Positions 33,539 to 40,752 of a stretch of 64,000 nt of DNA are shown one piece after another (within the stretch, counting starts at the first letter, position 1; each line of letters opens with the position of its first letter). The DNA lies in the NCBI GenBank assembly GCA_016458225.1, contig JAEMGR010000012.1:148216-212215 (forward strand), given 5' to 3'. A program made the translations under genes and the position numbers. This stretch comes from Myxococcaceae bacterium JPH2. GTDB lineage: Bacteria; Myxococcota; Myxococcia; Myxococcales; Myxococcaceae. The notes beneath the pieces are model-generated. The model made no database searches and was not told the DNA's origin. It saw only the letters and a program-made list of their open reading frames with translations.

Positions 33539-34219
33539 ATGGCAGTGTTCCGTCTCTTCTTGTCGCGCCTGTCGCTCGGCGCCGCGCTGGTGCTCGCTCC
33601 GTCGGGTGTGCTGGCTCAGGCTCCCGCCCCAGGCGCATCCGCGGCCCGACCCTCGGTTCCCGCTCCTGTTCCCACCGCGGTCGCGGATGCCGGCGTCGGC
33701 GAGGCCCGTGCGTTGGCAACCTCCCCGGTGGCGTCGCCCTCGACGACGGACGGGGCGAACTCAGCGGCGGCTCGGCAGGCGGAGCTGGCCCAGGAGCTGG
33801 GCACGGGCGCTCCCGCGGGCATGAGCGAGGAGCCCGAGAGCCTCGCCTGGACGCTGGTGCGCACGCTGGCCGTGCTGGGTGCGGTGGTGGCGTCCATCTA
33901 CCTGACGCTGAACGTGGGCCTGCGCCGGCTGATGGGCCTGCAGGGCGTGCCCATGGGGCGTCCCTCGGTCATCTTAGTGCTGGAGCGCGTCCCGTTGGAT
34001 CAGCGCCGCACGCTGTTCGTGGTGAAGGCCGCGGACGAATACCTGCTCGTGGGCGGCGGAGGCGGCGAGAGCGGCCTCCAGTTGTTGTCGAAGTTGGACC
34101 GGGAGGCCGTGGAGCGCATCCGCGCCGAGCGCCCGCCCTCCAACGTGGTGTCCCTGAGTCCCTTCCTCCAGAAGCTCCTCTCCCGCCGGACCGGTGGCTC
34201 GACGCCGCCGGGAGTCTGA
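33539..34219 (+). CDS. FliO-like export-apparatus assembly protein
   Basis: This 226-residue protein has a signal-like N-terminus (FLSRLSLGAALVLAPSGVLA) and an Ala/Pro linker (about 28-95). One transmembrane helix lies at about 104-125 (LVRTLAVLGAVVASIYLTL). A small cytoplasmic domain (about 140-185) reads SVILVLERVPLDQRRTLFVV and DEYLLVGGGGGESGLQLLSK. This is the FliO pattern: a hydrophobic helix followed by a domain in which L-G-P/D-x-R-x-L is followed by a Leu-rich G-x-x-x-G turn. FliO helps assemble the FliP (SctR) ring in flagella and is normally absent from injectisomes. It lies directly upstream of sctR, as fliO does of fliP. Confidence 0.8.
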   Translation: MAVFRLFLSRLSLGAALVLAPSGVLAQAPAPGASAARPSVPAPVPTAVADAGVGEARALATSPVASPSTTDGANSAAARQAELAQELGTGAPAGMSEEPESLAWTLVRTLAVLGAVVASIYLTLNVGLRRLMGLQGVPMGRPSVILVLERVPLDQRRTLFVVKAADEYLLVGGGGGESGLQLLSKLDREAVERIRAERPPSNVVSLSPFLQKLLSRRTGGSTPPGV

Positions 34220-34229
34220 AGGTCGTCAC

Positions 34230-35060
34230 GTGAACTCCTCGTCGCCCGCAGCCCGCCGTGTCTCCCGCGTCTCGCCGTGGCTGTTCGCGGCCGCTGTCTC
34301 GCTGCACCCCCTCGTCGCGCTGGCGGCCAAGAAGCCCGGGGGAGGACCGGTGGTGCCGGACCACGTCGTCAACGAGACAGTGAGCTCCGACTCGTTCACG
34401 TCGCGCCCGCTCATCCTCGTCCTGGCGCTCGCGGCGCTGTCGCTGGTGCCGTTCGCGCTGATGATGGTCACCAGCTTCGTGAAGATTTCGGTGGTGCTCT
34501 CCATCGTCCGCTCGGCGCTCGGCACCCAGCAGATTCCGCCCACCCAGGTCATCACCGGCCTGGCGGTCATCCTCACCGTCTACATCATGGCCCCCGTGGG
34601 ACAGGAGATGTACCGGGCGGGTGGCGTGGACATCTGGGCGCGCGGCCCCGGAGTGTTCTCGTCGGAGACGGTGGGCACCATGCTCAGCGCGGCCGACCGC
34701 TCGAAGGAGCCCCTGCGCGACTTTCTCTTGAAGAAAGTCACGCTGAAGGACCGCACGCTCTTCTACAGCCTCGCCAAGAAGATGCGCAAAGAGGAGGATC
34801 GCCAGGACGTCCAGGAGAAGGACTTCATGGTCATCGTCCCGGCCTTCGTCGTCTCCGAGCTGAAGGAGTCCTTCCAGATCGGCTTCCTGCTCTTCGTGCC
34901 GTTCATCGTCATCGACATGGTGGTGGCCAACATCCTGCTCGCCCTGGGCATGCACATGCTCTCGCCGACCACCATCTCCATGCCCTTCAAGCTGTTGCTC
35001 TTCGTGCTCGTGGATGGCTGGTACCTCATCGCCAAGGGCCTGGTCATCGGCTACCTGTAA
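34230..35060 (+). CDS. sctR: Type III export gate protein (FliP/YscR family)
   Basis: This 276-residue protein forms the pentameric core of the export gate. It has hydrophobic segments at about 75-98 (LILVLALAALSLVPFALMMV), 110-135, 215-240 and 245-270. Family motifs include TSFVKISVVLSIVRSALGTQ and GFLLFVPFIVIDMVVANIL. The start is GTG at 34230, preceded by GAAGG. Unlike most SctR proteins, it has an N-terminal signal-peptide-like segment (about 12-32, WLFAAAVSLHPLVALAAKK) and a polar linker, which is how FliP begins. The middle extension (about 150-205) is charged. Confidence 0.94.
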   Translation: MNSSSPAARRVSRVSPWLFAAAVSLHPLVALAAKKPGGGPVVPDHVVNETVSSDSFTSRPLILVLALAALSLVPFALMMVTSFVKISVVLSIVRSALGTQQIPPTQVITGLAVILTVYIMAPVGQEMYRAGGVDIWARGPGVFSSETVGTMLSAADRSKEPLRDFLLKKVTLKDRTLFYSLAKKMRKEEDRQDVQEKDFMVIVPAFVVSELKESFQIGFLLFVPFIVIDMVVANILLALGMHMLSPTTISMPFKLLLFVLVDGWYLIAKGLVIGYL

Positions 35061-35075
35061 GGAGCACTCGCCCCC

Positions 35076-35342
35076 ATGAATCAGCTCACGGTCGTCACCC
35101 AGGAGGCGCTGTTCCTGGTGCTCGTCGTCTCGGCGCCGCCGGTGCTCATCAGCTTGCTGGTGGGCTTCCTCATCTCGCTGTTCCAGGCCACCACGCAGAT
35201 CCAAGAGCAGACGCTCACGTTCGCGCCCAAGGTCATCATCGTCTTCGGGGTGCTGGCGATGACGGGGCCGTGGATTGGCAGTCAGCTGCTGCGCTTCACG
35301 TTCCACGTGTTTGACCGGTTCCCGGCCCTCATTTCTCGATGA
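35076..35342 (+). CDS. sctS: Type III export gate protein (FliQ/YscS family)
   Basis: This 88-residue protein forms two membrane-associated helices (about 14-38, ALFLVLVVSAPPVLISLLVG, and 50-75). Between them lies the conserved FLISLFQATTQIQEQTLTF loop, diagnostic of the FliQ/SctS family. It packs around the SctR/SctT complex in the export gate. ATG at 35076 is 15 bases after the sctR stop with GTAAGGAG upstream. Its last codons overlap the sctT start. Confidence 0.95.
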   Translation: MNQLTVVTQEALFLVLVVSAPPVLISLLVGFLISLFQATTQIQEQTLTFAPKVIIVFGVLAMTGPWIGSQLLRFTFHVFDRFPALISR

Positions 35343-36157
35343 ACGTCGCGGAAGCCCTCGCCCAGCTCAGCGGGCGCACCAACCTCTCGCTCGTCATCTT
35401 CACGGTGGCGTTGGTGATGTGCCGGGTGATGCCCGTGCTCATCTTCAGCCCCTTCCTGGGCGGGGAAATCGTCCCGTCCGAAGTGAAGATGGGCGTGGGC
35501 CTCTTGCTCGCCGTGGTGCTCTTCCCGGTGGCCAGCGAGGGCATGCAGAACATCCCCGTGCGCGCGCTGCCGTACATGGCGCTGCTGATCAAAGAGGTCT
35601 TCCTCGGCACGGCGCTGGCGTTCATCGTCAACACCGTCTTCGACGCGGCCCGAGTCGCGGGGACGCTCGCGGACACGATGGCGGGCAGCAACAACGCGCA
35701 GCTCTACGTGCCGCAGCTCGGGCAGCAGGTCTCGCTCTTCTCCAGCCTCAACGTGCAGCTCTCCGTGGTGCTTTTCCTCACCTTGGATGGCCACCACATG
35801 GTCATCCGGGCGCTGGCGGAGAGCTTCATGACGGTGCCGCTGCATGGCTTCCCGCACTTCAGCCACGGCTTCTGGCCGTTCTTCGACCTCATCATCCGCG
35901 TGTTCGCGGACCTGCTGCGGGTGAGCCTCGCGCTGGCCGCGCCGTCCATGCTGGCCACGTTCCTGACGGACCTGGCGCTGGGGGCCATCAACCGCGTGGC
36001 GCCGCAGATCCAGGTCTTCTTCATCTCCATGTCCATCAAGCCGCTGGTGGGCGTGCTCATCGCGTTCATCGCCATCCAGCTCGTCATCGAGCGGATGCAG
36101 ACGGAGATGGCCGGCATGCTGCGCATGCTGCAGGACGCCATCCGGCTGCTCGCCTAG
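35339..36157 (+). CDS. sctT: Type III export gate protein (FliR/YscT family)
   Basis: This 272-residue polytopic protein completes the SctR5-S4-T1 gate. About six hydrophobic segments are seen, from about 15-35 (SLVIFTVALVMCRVMPVLIF) through 215-250 (VFFISMSIKPLVGVLIAFIA). Family hallmarks are FSPFLGGEIVPSEVKMGVG and KEVFLGTALAFIVNTVFDAA. ATG at 35339 overlaps the sctS stop (ATGA), so translation is coupled. Length and topology are normal. Confidence 0.94.
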   Translation: MNVAEALAQLSGRTNLSLVIFTVALVMCRVMPVLIFSPFLGGEIVPSEVKMGVGLLLAVVLFPVASEGMQNIPVRALPYMALLIKEVFLGTALAFIVNTVFDAARVAGTLADTMAGSNNAQLYVPQLGQQVSLFSSLNVQLSVVLFLTLDGHHMVIRALAESFMTVPLHGFPHFSHGFWPFFDLIIRVFADLLRVSLALAAPSMLATFLTDLALGAINRVAPQIQVFFISMSIKPLVGVLIAFIAIQLVIERMQTEMAGMLRMLQDAIRLLA

Positions 36158-36177
36158 GCGCTCCCGAGGGCTCTTCC

Positions 36178-37251
36178 ATGTCCGACGAGAGTGGCGACAA
36201 AACAGAAGAACCGTCGCAAAAGAAGCTCGATGACGCGCGCAAGAAGGGGCAGGTCTGGAAGAGCAAGGACCTGACGGGCGTGGCCGTGTTCATCGCGGGC
36301 CTGGGCATCGTGAAGGGCACGTGGAGCACGGTGGAGCAAGAGGTCACCGCGCTGTTCCACTTCACGTTCGAGCACATCGCGCATCCCGAGACGCTGGCCG
36401 AGGCGACCTCGCAGTCCCTTTACCTGGCGGTGCGGACGTTGCTGCTGCTCACCGTCCCGGTGGCGGGGGGCGCGGCGGTGATGGGGGGGCTGCTGGAGTT
36501 TCTCCAGGTGGGCTCGCTCTTCACCATGGATCCGCTGATCCCCAAGTTCGACAAGCTCAACCCGCTGGCCGGCTTGAAGAACATGTTCAACAAGAAGGCC
36601 ATCGTCGAGCTGCTCAAGAACCTCATCAAGATCAGCGTCGCGGCCTACGTCGTCTATGGCGTCGTGCGCGACGCGATGCCCATGGTGGTGGAGACGGTGC
36701 GTCAGGACACGCGCGCCATCATGGGCATCATGGGCGAGCTGGTGTACCGGGTCTGCGTCCGCATCGGCCTCCTGTTCCTCCTCTTCGGCATCTTCGACAT
36801 CTGGTGGCAGCGCAAGTCCTTCATGAAGGACATGATGATGACGAAGGAGGAGGTGAAGAAGGAGTACAAGGAGAGCGAGGGCGACCCCCATCACAAGGCC
36901 AAGCGCAAGGAACTCCATCAGGAAATCATGGAGGGCGCGCAGATGGAGGCCGTGAAGGACGCGGACGTCATCGTGACCAACCCGGACCACGTCGCCGTGG
37001 CGCTCAAGTACGACCGGGATGCGGACGGCGCGCCCCGGGTGCTGGCCAAGGGCATGGACTCGCGGGCCGAGCGCATCAAGGCCATTGCCCGCGACGCGGA
37101 CGTGCCCGCCCTGCGCAACGTTCCCCTGGCCCACGCGCTCCTGCGCGTGGAGGTGGGCCATGAGGTCCCCGAGGAGCTGTATGACGCGGTGGCCGAGGTC
37201 CTCAACTTCGTCTACGGGCTGAAGAACCCGCCGCCGGCCGCGCGCGCGTGA
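36178..37251 (+). CDS. sctU: Type III export switch protein (FlhB/YscU family)
   Basis: This 357-residue protein has the standard start (DKTEEPSQKKLDDARKKGQV). Four transmembrane helices lie between about 30 and 210. The cytoplasmic domain (about 215-357) carries the autocleavage loop. The loop reads NPDH (Asn268-Pro269-Asp270-His271) where most family members have NPTH; Asn and Pro, the residues needed for cleavage, are kept. Cleavage here normally switches export from early to late substrates. The C-terminal part (HEVPEELYDAVAEVLNFVYG) is repeated in the small gene that follows. Confidence 0.94.
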   Translation: MSDESGDKTEEPSQKKLDDARKKGQVWKSKDLTGVAVFIAGLGIVKGTWSTVEQEVTALFHFTFEHIAHPETLAEATSQSLYLAVRTLLLLTVPVAGGAAVMGGLLEFLQVGSLFTMDPLIPKFDKLNPLAGLKNMFNKKAIVELLKNLIKISVAAYVVYGVVRDAMPMVVETVRQDTRAIMGIMGELVYRVCVRIGLLFLLFGIFDIWWQRKSFMKDMMMTKEEVKKEYKESEGDPHHKAKRKELHQEIMEGAQMEAVKDADVIVTNPDHVAVALKYDRDADGAPRVLAKGMDSRAERIKAIARDADVPALRNVPLAHALLRVEVGHEVPEELYDAVAEVLNFVYGLKNPPPAARA

Positions 37252-37291
37252 GTGGCCATGCGGCTATCATCGCCATCCGGAAGAGGGCGCC

Positions 37292-37573
37292 ATGAGCAGT
37301 GAAGACGAGGCCGAGCTTGCGATCGCGCTCAAGTACGACAAGCAGACCGACGGCGCCCCTCGCGTCGTGGCCAAGGGGATGCGCCTCAAGGCGGAGAAGA
37401 TCCGCGAGATTGCCAAGCAGTACGGCATCCCGGTCATGCGCAACGTGTCCCTGGCCAACGCCCTGTACCGGGTGGACGTGGGACAAGAGGTTCCCGAAGA
37501 GCTGTACGACGCGGTCGCCGAGGTCCTCAACTTCGTCTTCGCCCTCCAGAATGAGCAGGCGGGCGGGAGCTGA
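37292..37573 (+). CDS. Stand-alone SctU/FlhB C-terminal-domain protein (FlhX-like)
   Basis: This 93-residue protein aligns along nearly its whole length with the part of SctU after the cleavage site: AIALKYDKQTDGAPRVVAKG against AVALKYDRDADGAPRVLAKG, and QEVPEELYDAVAEVLNFVFA against HEVPEELYDAVAEVLNFVYG. It lacks membrane helices and the NPxH loop. Comparable small FlhB C-terminal homologues (FlhX) are known in flagellar systems and can replace the cleaved FlhB domain. It lies 40 bases after sctU and probably arose by partial duplication. Role as a ready-made cleaved domain or competitor is inferred. Confidence 0.88.
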   Translation: MSSEDEAELAIALKYDKQTDGAPRVVAKGMRLKAEKIREIAKQYGIPVMRNVSLANALYRVDVGQEVPEELYDAVAEVLNFVFALQNEQAGGS

Positions 37574-37619
37574 ACGGGACTGGACGCCACCCCCCCACCT
37601 GGAGTGAGGTTCTCCCACC

Positions 37620-38099
37620 ATGTCCAGAATCAATAACCAGCCTCCCAAGGCACCCCTGTGGCCCTGGGGGGGACCTCGCAGCGTGCGCGAGCGGCTGGTG
37701 GATCCGGCCCAGCTCGAGCGCAAGAAGCTCCGCAAGGCGGGCAACCCGAAGAACCCGGCGCTGGCCTCCGCGGCCCTGCTGGACTTCATCGGGCCGGCGC
37801 ACTCCTCCGAGGAGCTGCGGCTGCCGCTGCCGCCGCACCCCGAGGGGCACGACGCGGACCTGGAGGGCTTCAGTGACCGGCCCCAGCTGGCCAGCGTAGC
37901 GGGTCGAGGCGATGGCGATCAGCGCCGGATGCTGGAGCGCGGGCTCGCCAAGGTGAACGCGCCGCCGGACCGCCTGGACCGCCTCAAGGCGCTGCTCAGC
38001 CGCGAGTCCGCCATGCTCAATCTGGTGGGCCAGGTGAACAGCGAGACGCAGGAGATCCTCCGCCGCATGTGGGCGGAGCAGAAGGACGAGGGCTTTTGA
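37620..38099 (+). CDS. Hypothetical protein of the type III operon
   Basis: I do not recognise this 159-residue protein. It starts MSRINNQPPKAPLWPWGG, is Pro/Arg-rich at the N-terminus (about 1-35), has a middle with HSSEELRLPLPPHPEG, and a helical C-terminus (about 100-159: DQRRMLERGLAKVNAPPDRL, ESAMLNLVGQVNSETQEILR). There is no signal or membrane segment. It sits between the SctU paralogue and a TPR chaperone; its stop is two bases from the chaperone start, so the pair is probably co-translated. The C-terminal helix resembles those of secreted regulators or export adaptors, without a clear family. Confidence 0.65.
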   Translation: MSRINNQPPKAPLWPWGGPRSVRERLVDPAQLERKKLRKAGNPKNPALASAALLDFIGPAHSSEELRLPLPPHPEGHDADLEGFSDRPQLASVAGRGDGDQRRMLERGLAKVNAPPDRLDRLKALLSRESAMLNLVGQVNSETQEILRRMWAEQKDEGF

Positions 38100-38101
38100 G
38101 C

Positions 38102-38578
38102 ATGGCGGTGCTGGACCCGGAGAATCCCCAGGACGAGGCGAAGCTCGTCGCGTCGCTGCAGCGGTGGGCGGATGGCAAGGCCACGCTGCGCGACGTCCGC
38201 GGCTACTCGGACGAGGAACTGCATGCCATCGCCAAGACTGCCTACTACTTCTTCTACCAAGGCCGGGTGAGCGAGGCGCGCACACTCTTCCAGGGGCTGT
38301 ACGCGGTGAACCCCACCGACGTGTACTTCGCCAAGGCGCTGGGCGTGGTGGAGATGGCCGCCGGAAACGGGCAGGGCGCGCTGGCCGCCTTCGACGTCGC
38401 CGCGAAGCTCGCCCCGCAGGACGCCTCCGTCTACGTCGGGCGTGCCGAGGTCAAGTTGGCCATGGGACAGAAGCAGCAGGCCATGGAAGACCTGCGGCGT
38501 GCTGCCGCGATGACCCCGCAGGACGATCCCGTCATCCGCAAGGCTGGTGCCATGCTCTCCGCCCTCGGGCGTCGGTGA
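38102..38578 (+). CDS. SycD/LcrH-type TPR chaperone
   Basis: This 158-residue protein has the class II translocator-chaperone layout. An N-terminal helix with YSDEELHAIAKTAYYFFYQG is followed by three TPR units (AKTAYYFFYQGRVSEARTLF, AKALGVVEMAAGNGQGALAA, GRAEVKLAMGQKQQAMEDLR). LcrH/SycD proteins bind hydrophobic translocators in the cytoplasm and may also regulate transcription. It lies between type III structural genes and candidate substrates. ATG at 38102 starts two bases after the preceding stop. Confidence 0.84.
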   Translation: MAVLDPENPQDEAKLVASLQRWADGKATLRDVRGYSDEELHAIAKTAYYFFYQGRVSEARTLFQGLYAVNPTDVYFAKALGVVEMAAGNGQGALAAFDVAAKLAPQDASVYVGRAEVKLAMGQKQQAMEDLRRAAAMTPQDDPVIRKAGAMLSALGRR

Positions 38579-38653
38579 GCGCCGCGCGAATGAATGTGAG
38601 TCCAGGATAGTCTGTTAAGCTTGGAGTAATCACCTCAACCCATTGGAGAGGCA

Positions 38654-39244
38654 ATGACCACCCCGACGAATGCGAAACAGCCCCCCCCGCTTCCGCCGGA
38701 GCCGCCGGAACTGGCCGTGAAGCGCGAGAAGCTGCTGGTCGACCTGGAGGCCCAGGCCAAGGTGGCCACGGGGACCTTCCAGCAGGTGCTGCGCAACATG
38801 CGCAAGCTGGTGGCCGCGACGGCCCCCACCGCGCCGCTGGATCAGCAGCTCTACGGTGACGTGAAGGACGCGCTCAACCGCTTCATGAAGGACCCCATCC
38901 TGCCGCCGCCGCCCATCCTCGGCCAGGTGGTGGAGTACCTGCAGTACCGCATCACCACCTACGGCATGACCATCCAGACCGCGGTCATGCAGATGAACCC
39001 CGAGATTGGCGCGAAGCTGGCGATCACGCCTCCCGCTGGCGCCGCTCCCGCCGCCCCGGCTCCGGCCGCGGGCACCCGTCCCGCCGCTGGTGCCAAGGAC
39101 GGCTTCGAGTCGGGCGGTAAGCGTCCGATGTCGCTGGACGGCACCTCGACCGCGCCTCCGTCTGATCCCAAGGCGGAGCAGCAGCAGCTCGAGTCCTTCA
39201 AGGCGTGGATGAAGAACCCGAGCCTTGGAAAGTTGAAGGGTTAG
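38654..39244 (+). CDS. Hypothetical type III-associated protein
   Basis: I do not recognise this 196-residue protein. The N-terminal 120 residues are mostly helical (ELAVKREKLLVDLEAQAKVA, FQQVLRNMRKLVAATAPTAP, LGQVVEYLQYRITTYGMTI), followed by an Ala/Pro-rich linker and an acidic/basic C-terminal helix (LESFKAWMKNPSLGKLKG). There is no Sec signal. GGAGAGG is seven bases before ATG. It follows the chaperone gene and precedes the needle-like array. A secreted or needle-associated role is possible. A weak GATAGTC match lies upstream at 38606 but without the GCAAC element. Confidence 0.62.
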   Translation: MTTPTNAKQPPPLPPEPPELAVKREKLLVDLEAQAKVATGTFQQVLRNMRKLVAATAPTAPLDQQLYGDVKDALNRFMKDPILPPPPILGQVVEYLQYRITTYGMTIQTAVMQMNPEIGAKLAITPPAGAAPAAPAPAAGTRPAAGAKDGFESGGKRPMSLDGTSTAPPSDPKAEQQQLESFKAWMKNPSLGKLKG

Positions 39245-39307
39245 GCGTCCGGGACGCGGCTGGAGACCTGCTGAACGTGGGAAAGAAGAAAACTGGAAAT
39301 TCCCCAC

Positions 39308-39336
39308 GAAACTCTCAGCAGCGTCCCCGGATAATC
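39308..39336 (+). promoter_or_regulatory. Sigma-28-like promoter P2
   Basis: GAAAC (39308-39312), 17-base spacer, GATAATC (39330-39336). Seven bases after the -10 is AGCTTC, shared with P3, P4 and P5. It serves needle-like copy 1, 58 bases downstream. Confidence 0.62.
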
Positions 39337-39393
39337 TGCTTGTAGCTTCCTCGCGTTCCAAACCACTCGCTGCACTTTTTGGAGGGTAGAACC

Positions 39394-39615
39394 ATGGCCA
39401 GCGGAATGAGCAACATCGTCTCCACCGCCATCTCGACGTCGTCGTCGCAGCGTTCCTCGATGGACGAGATGATCGCCCAGGCTCCTCCGGAGCAGCGTGG
39501 CTTCCTGGAGGCGCAGAAGAAGGTTCAGCAGGACTCGCAGGTGATGGAGATGATCACCAACCTGATGAAGAAGATGGACGAGATGGCGAAGGCGGCCATC
39601 GGCAACCTGAAGTAA
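39394..39615 (+). CDS. Needle-subunit-like protein, copy 1
   Basis: This 73-residue protein has the size and pattern of a type III needle subunit (SctF), though the family is too short and divergent for certainty. A polar Ser/Thr-rich N-terminus (MASGMSNIVSTAIST) is followed by two predicted helices separated by a PPEQRG turn (QKKVQQDSQVMEMITNLM, KKMDEMAKAAIGNLK). There is no Sec signal. GGAGGG lies six bases before ATG. Copy 1 differs from copies 2-4 at S16, R20 and, compared with 3 and 4, E25. It has its own promoter and a hairpin after its stop. Confidence 0.75.
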   Translation: MASGMSNIVSTAISTSSSQRSSMDEMIAQAPPEQRGFLEAQKKVQQDSQVMEMITNLMKKMDEMAKAAIGNLK

Positions 39616-39647
39616 TCCAGGTTCGAGTCGGCACCTCTGGCCCTGTT

Positions 39648-39671
39648 CCGGCGTCCCTTCGGGGAGGCTGG
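39648..39671 (+). terminator. UUCG-loop hairpin after needle-like copy 1
   Basis: CCGGCGTCCC and GGGAGGCTGG pair (one G-U, one G-G mismatch) around a TTCG tetraloop, 32 bases past the stop. A T-run (39688-39691) follows after a short gap. The same element follows every copy. Confidence 0.55.
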
Positions 39672-39774
39672 GGCGGGGCCGGCGGCGTTTTGGGGGCCCA
39701 CGCAGTCGCAAGGCCCGAGGGCCTCGAGCTGATCCACGGGGTAGGGCGAAAAAGGCGGGGAAAATCGGGAGGAC

Positions 39775-39803
39775 GCAACTCCTCCGGGGCCTCACCGATA
39801 ATC
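39775..39803 (+). promoter_or_regulatory. Sigma-28-like promoter P3
   Basis: GCAAC (39775-39779), 17-base spacer, GATAATC (39797-39803), preceded by ACC. AGCTTC follows seven bases after the -10. It serves copy 2. Confidence 0.68.
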
Positions 39804-39848
39804 AGTACAAAGCTTCCCAACGCTTCTCGAATCCAGAGGGTAAAAATC

Positions 39849-40070
39849 ATGGCCAGCGGAATGAGCAACATCGTCTCCACCGCCATCTCCACGGCGTCCT
39901 CCCAGAAGTCCTCGATGGACGAGATGATCGCCCAGGCCCCGCCGGAGCAGCGCGGCTTCCTGGAGGCGCAGAAGAAGGTTCAGCAGGACTCGCAGGTGAT
40001 GGAGATGATCACCAACCTGATGAAGAAGATGGACGAGATGGCGAAGGCGGCCATCGGCAACCTGAAGTAA
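39849..40070 (+). CDS. Needle-subunit-like protein, copy 2
   Basis: This 73-residue paralogue is identical to copy 1 except at residues 16 (Ala) and 20 (Lys). Residue 25 is Glu as in copy 1. The two-helix layout with PPEQRG turn is unchanged. ATG at 39849 is preceded by GAGGG. It has its own promoter and terminator-like hairpin, so it is an independent transcription unit 234 bases after copy 1. Confidence 0.75.
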   Translation: MASGMSNIVSTAISTASSQKSSMDEMIAQAPPEQRGFLEAQKKVQQDSQVMEMITNLMKKMDEMAKAAIGNLK

Positions 40071-40102
40071 TCCAGGTTCGAGTCGGCACCTCTGGCCCTG
40101 TT

Positions 40103-40126
40103 CCGGCGTCCCTTCGGGGAGGCTGG
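40103..40126 (+). terminator. UUCG-loop hairpin after needle-like copy 2
   Basis: Same sequence and spacing as the hairpin after copy 1 (stem of ten pairs with one G-U and one G-G mismatch, TTCG loop), 32 bases past the stop. Confidence 0.55.
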
Positions 40127-40227
40127 GGCGGGGCCGGCGGCGTTTTGGGGGCCCGGGCAGTCGCAAGGCCCGAGGGCCTCGAGCTGATCCACGGCGCGGG
40201 CGAAAAAGAAGAAAAAATCGCGAGCAC

Positions 40228-40256
40228 GCAACACAGCGGCGGGCGTTGCGATAACC
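40228..40256 (+). promoter_or_regulatory. Sigma-28-like promoter P4
   Basis: GCAAC (40228-40232), 17-base spacer, GATAACC (40250-40256). AGCTTC follows seven bases after the -10. It serves copy 3, 45 bases downstream. Confidence 0.65.
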
Positions 40257-40300
40257 TCTTCAAAGCTTCTCCACACATCTCGCAGACAGAGGGCAAATCC

Positions 40301-40522
40301 ATGGCCAGCGGCATGAGCAACATCGTTTCCACCGCCATCTCGACCGCGTCGTCCCAGAAGTCCTCGATGGATGCGATGATCGCCCAGGCCCCGCCGGAGC
40401 AGCGTGGCTTCCTGGAGGCGCAGAAGAAGGTTCAGCAGGACTCGCAGGTGATGGAGATGATCACCAACCTGATGAAGAAGATGGACGAGATGGCGAAGGC
40501 GGCCATCGGCAACCTGAAGTAA
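40301..40522 (+). CDS. Needle-subunit-like protein, copy 3
   Basis: This 73-residue protein is identical to copy 4 and differs from copy 2 only at residue 25 (Ala for Glu). It lies in the first unit of the 452-bp tandem duplication. GAGGGCAAATCC precedes the ATG at 40301. Function as needle subunit is inferred as for copy 1. Identical C-terminal 45 residues in all four copies suggest the polymer-forming face is under constraint. Confidence 0.75.
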   Translation: MASGMSNIVSTAISTASSQKSSMDAMIAQAPPEQRGFLEAQKKVQQDSQVMEMITNLMKKMDEMAKAAIGNLK

Positions 40523-40554
40523 TCCAGGTTCGAGTCGGCACCTCTGGCCCTGTT

Positions 40555-40578
40555 CCGGCGTCCCTTCGGGGAGGCTGG
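40555..40578 (+). terminator. UUCG-loop hairpin after needle-like copy 3
   Basis: Identical to the hairpins after copies 1 and 2, at the same distance from the stop codon. Confidence 0.55.
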
Positions 40579-40679
40579 GGCAGGGCCGGCGGCGTTTTGG
40601 GGGCCCGGGCAGTCGCAAGGCCCGAGGGCCTCGAGCTGATCCACGGCGCGGGCGAAAAAGAAGAAAAAATCGCGAGCAC

Positions 40680-40708
40680 GCAACACAGCGGCGGGCGTTG
40701 CGATAACC
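40680..40708 (+). promoter_or_regulatory. Sigma-28-like promoter P5
   Basis: GCAAC (40680-40684), 17-base spacer, GATAACC (40702-40708). It is a duplicate of P4 and serves copy 4. Confidence 0.65.
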
Positions 40709-40752
40709 TCTTCAAAGCTTCTCCACACATCTCGCAGACAGAGGGCAAATCC

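Noticed and set aside
38606..38612. GATAGTC followed by AGCTT upstream of the 38654 gene, a possible seventh sigma-28-like promoter
   Set aside because: No GCAAC-like -35 lies 17-18 bases upstream (the sequence there is GCGCG), and the -10 has a mismatch in the otherwise fixed GATAA.
39616..39640. GGTTCGAGTC after each needle-like gene, also tRNA-like
   Set aside because: No cloverleaf can be drawn; the element is part of the repeated 3' trailer of the array.
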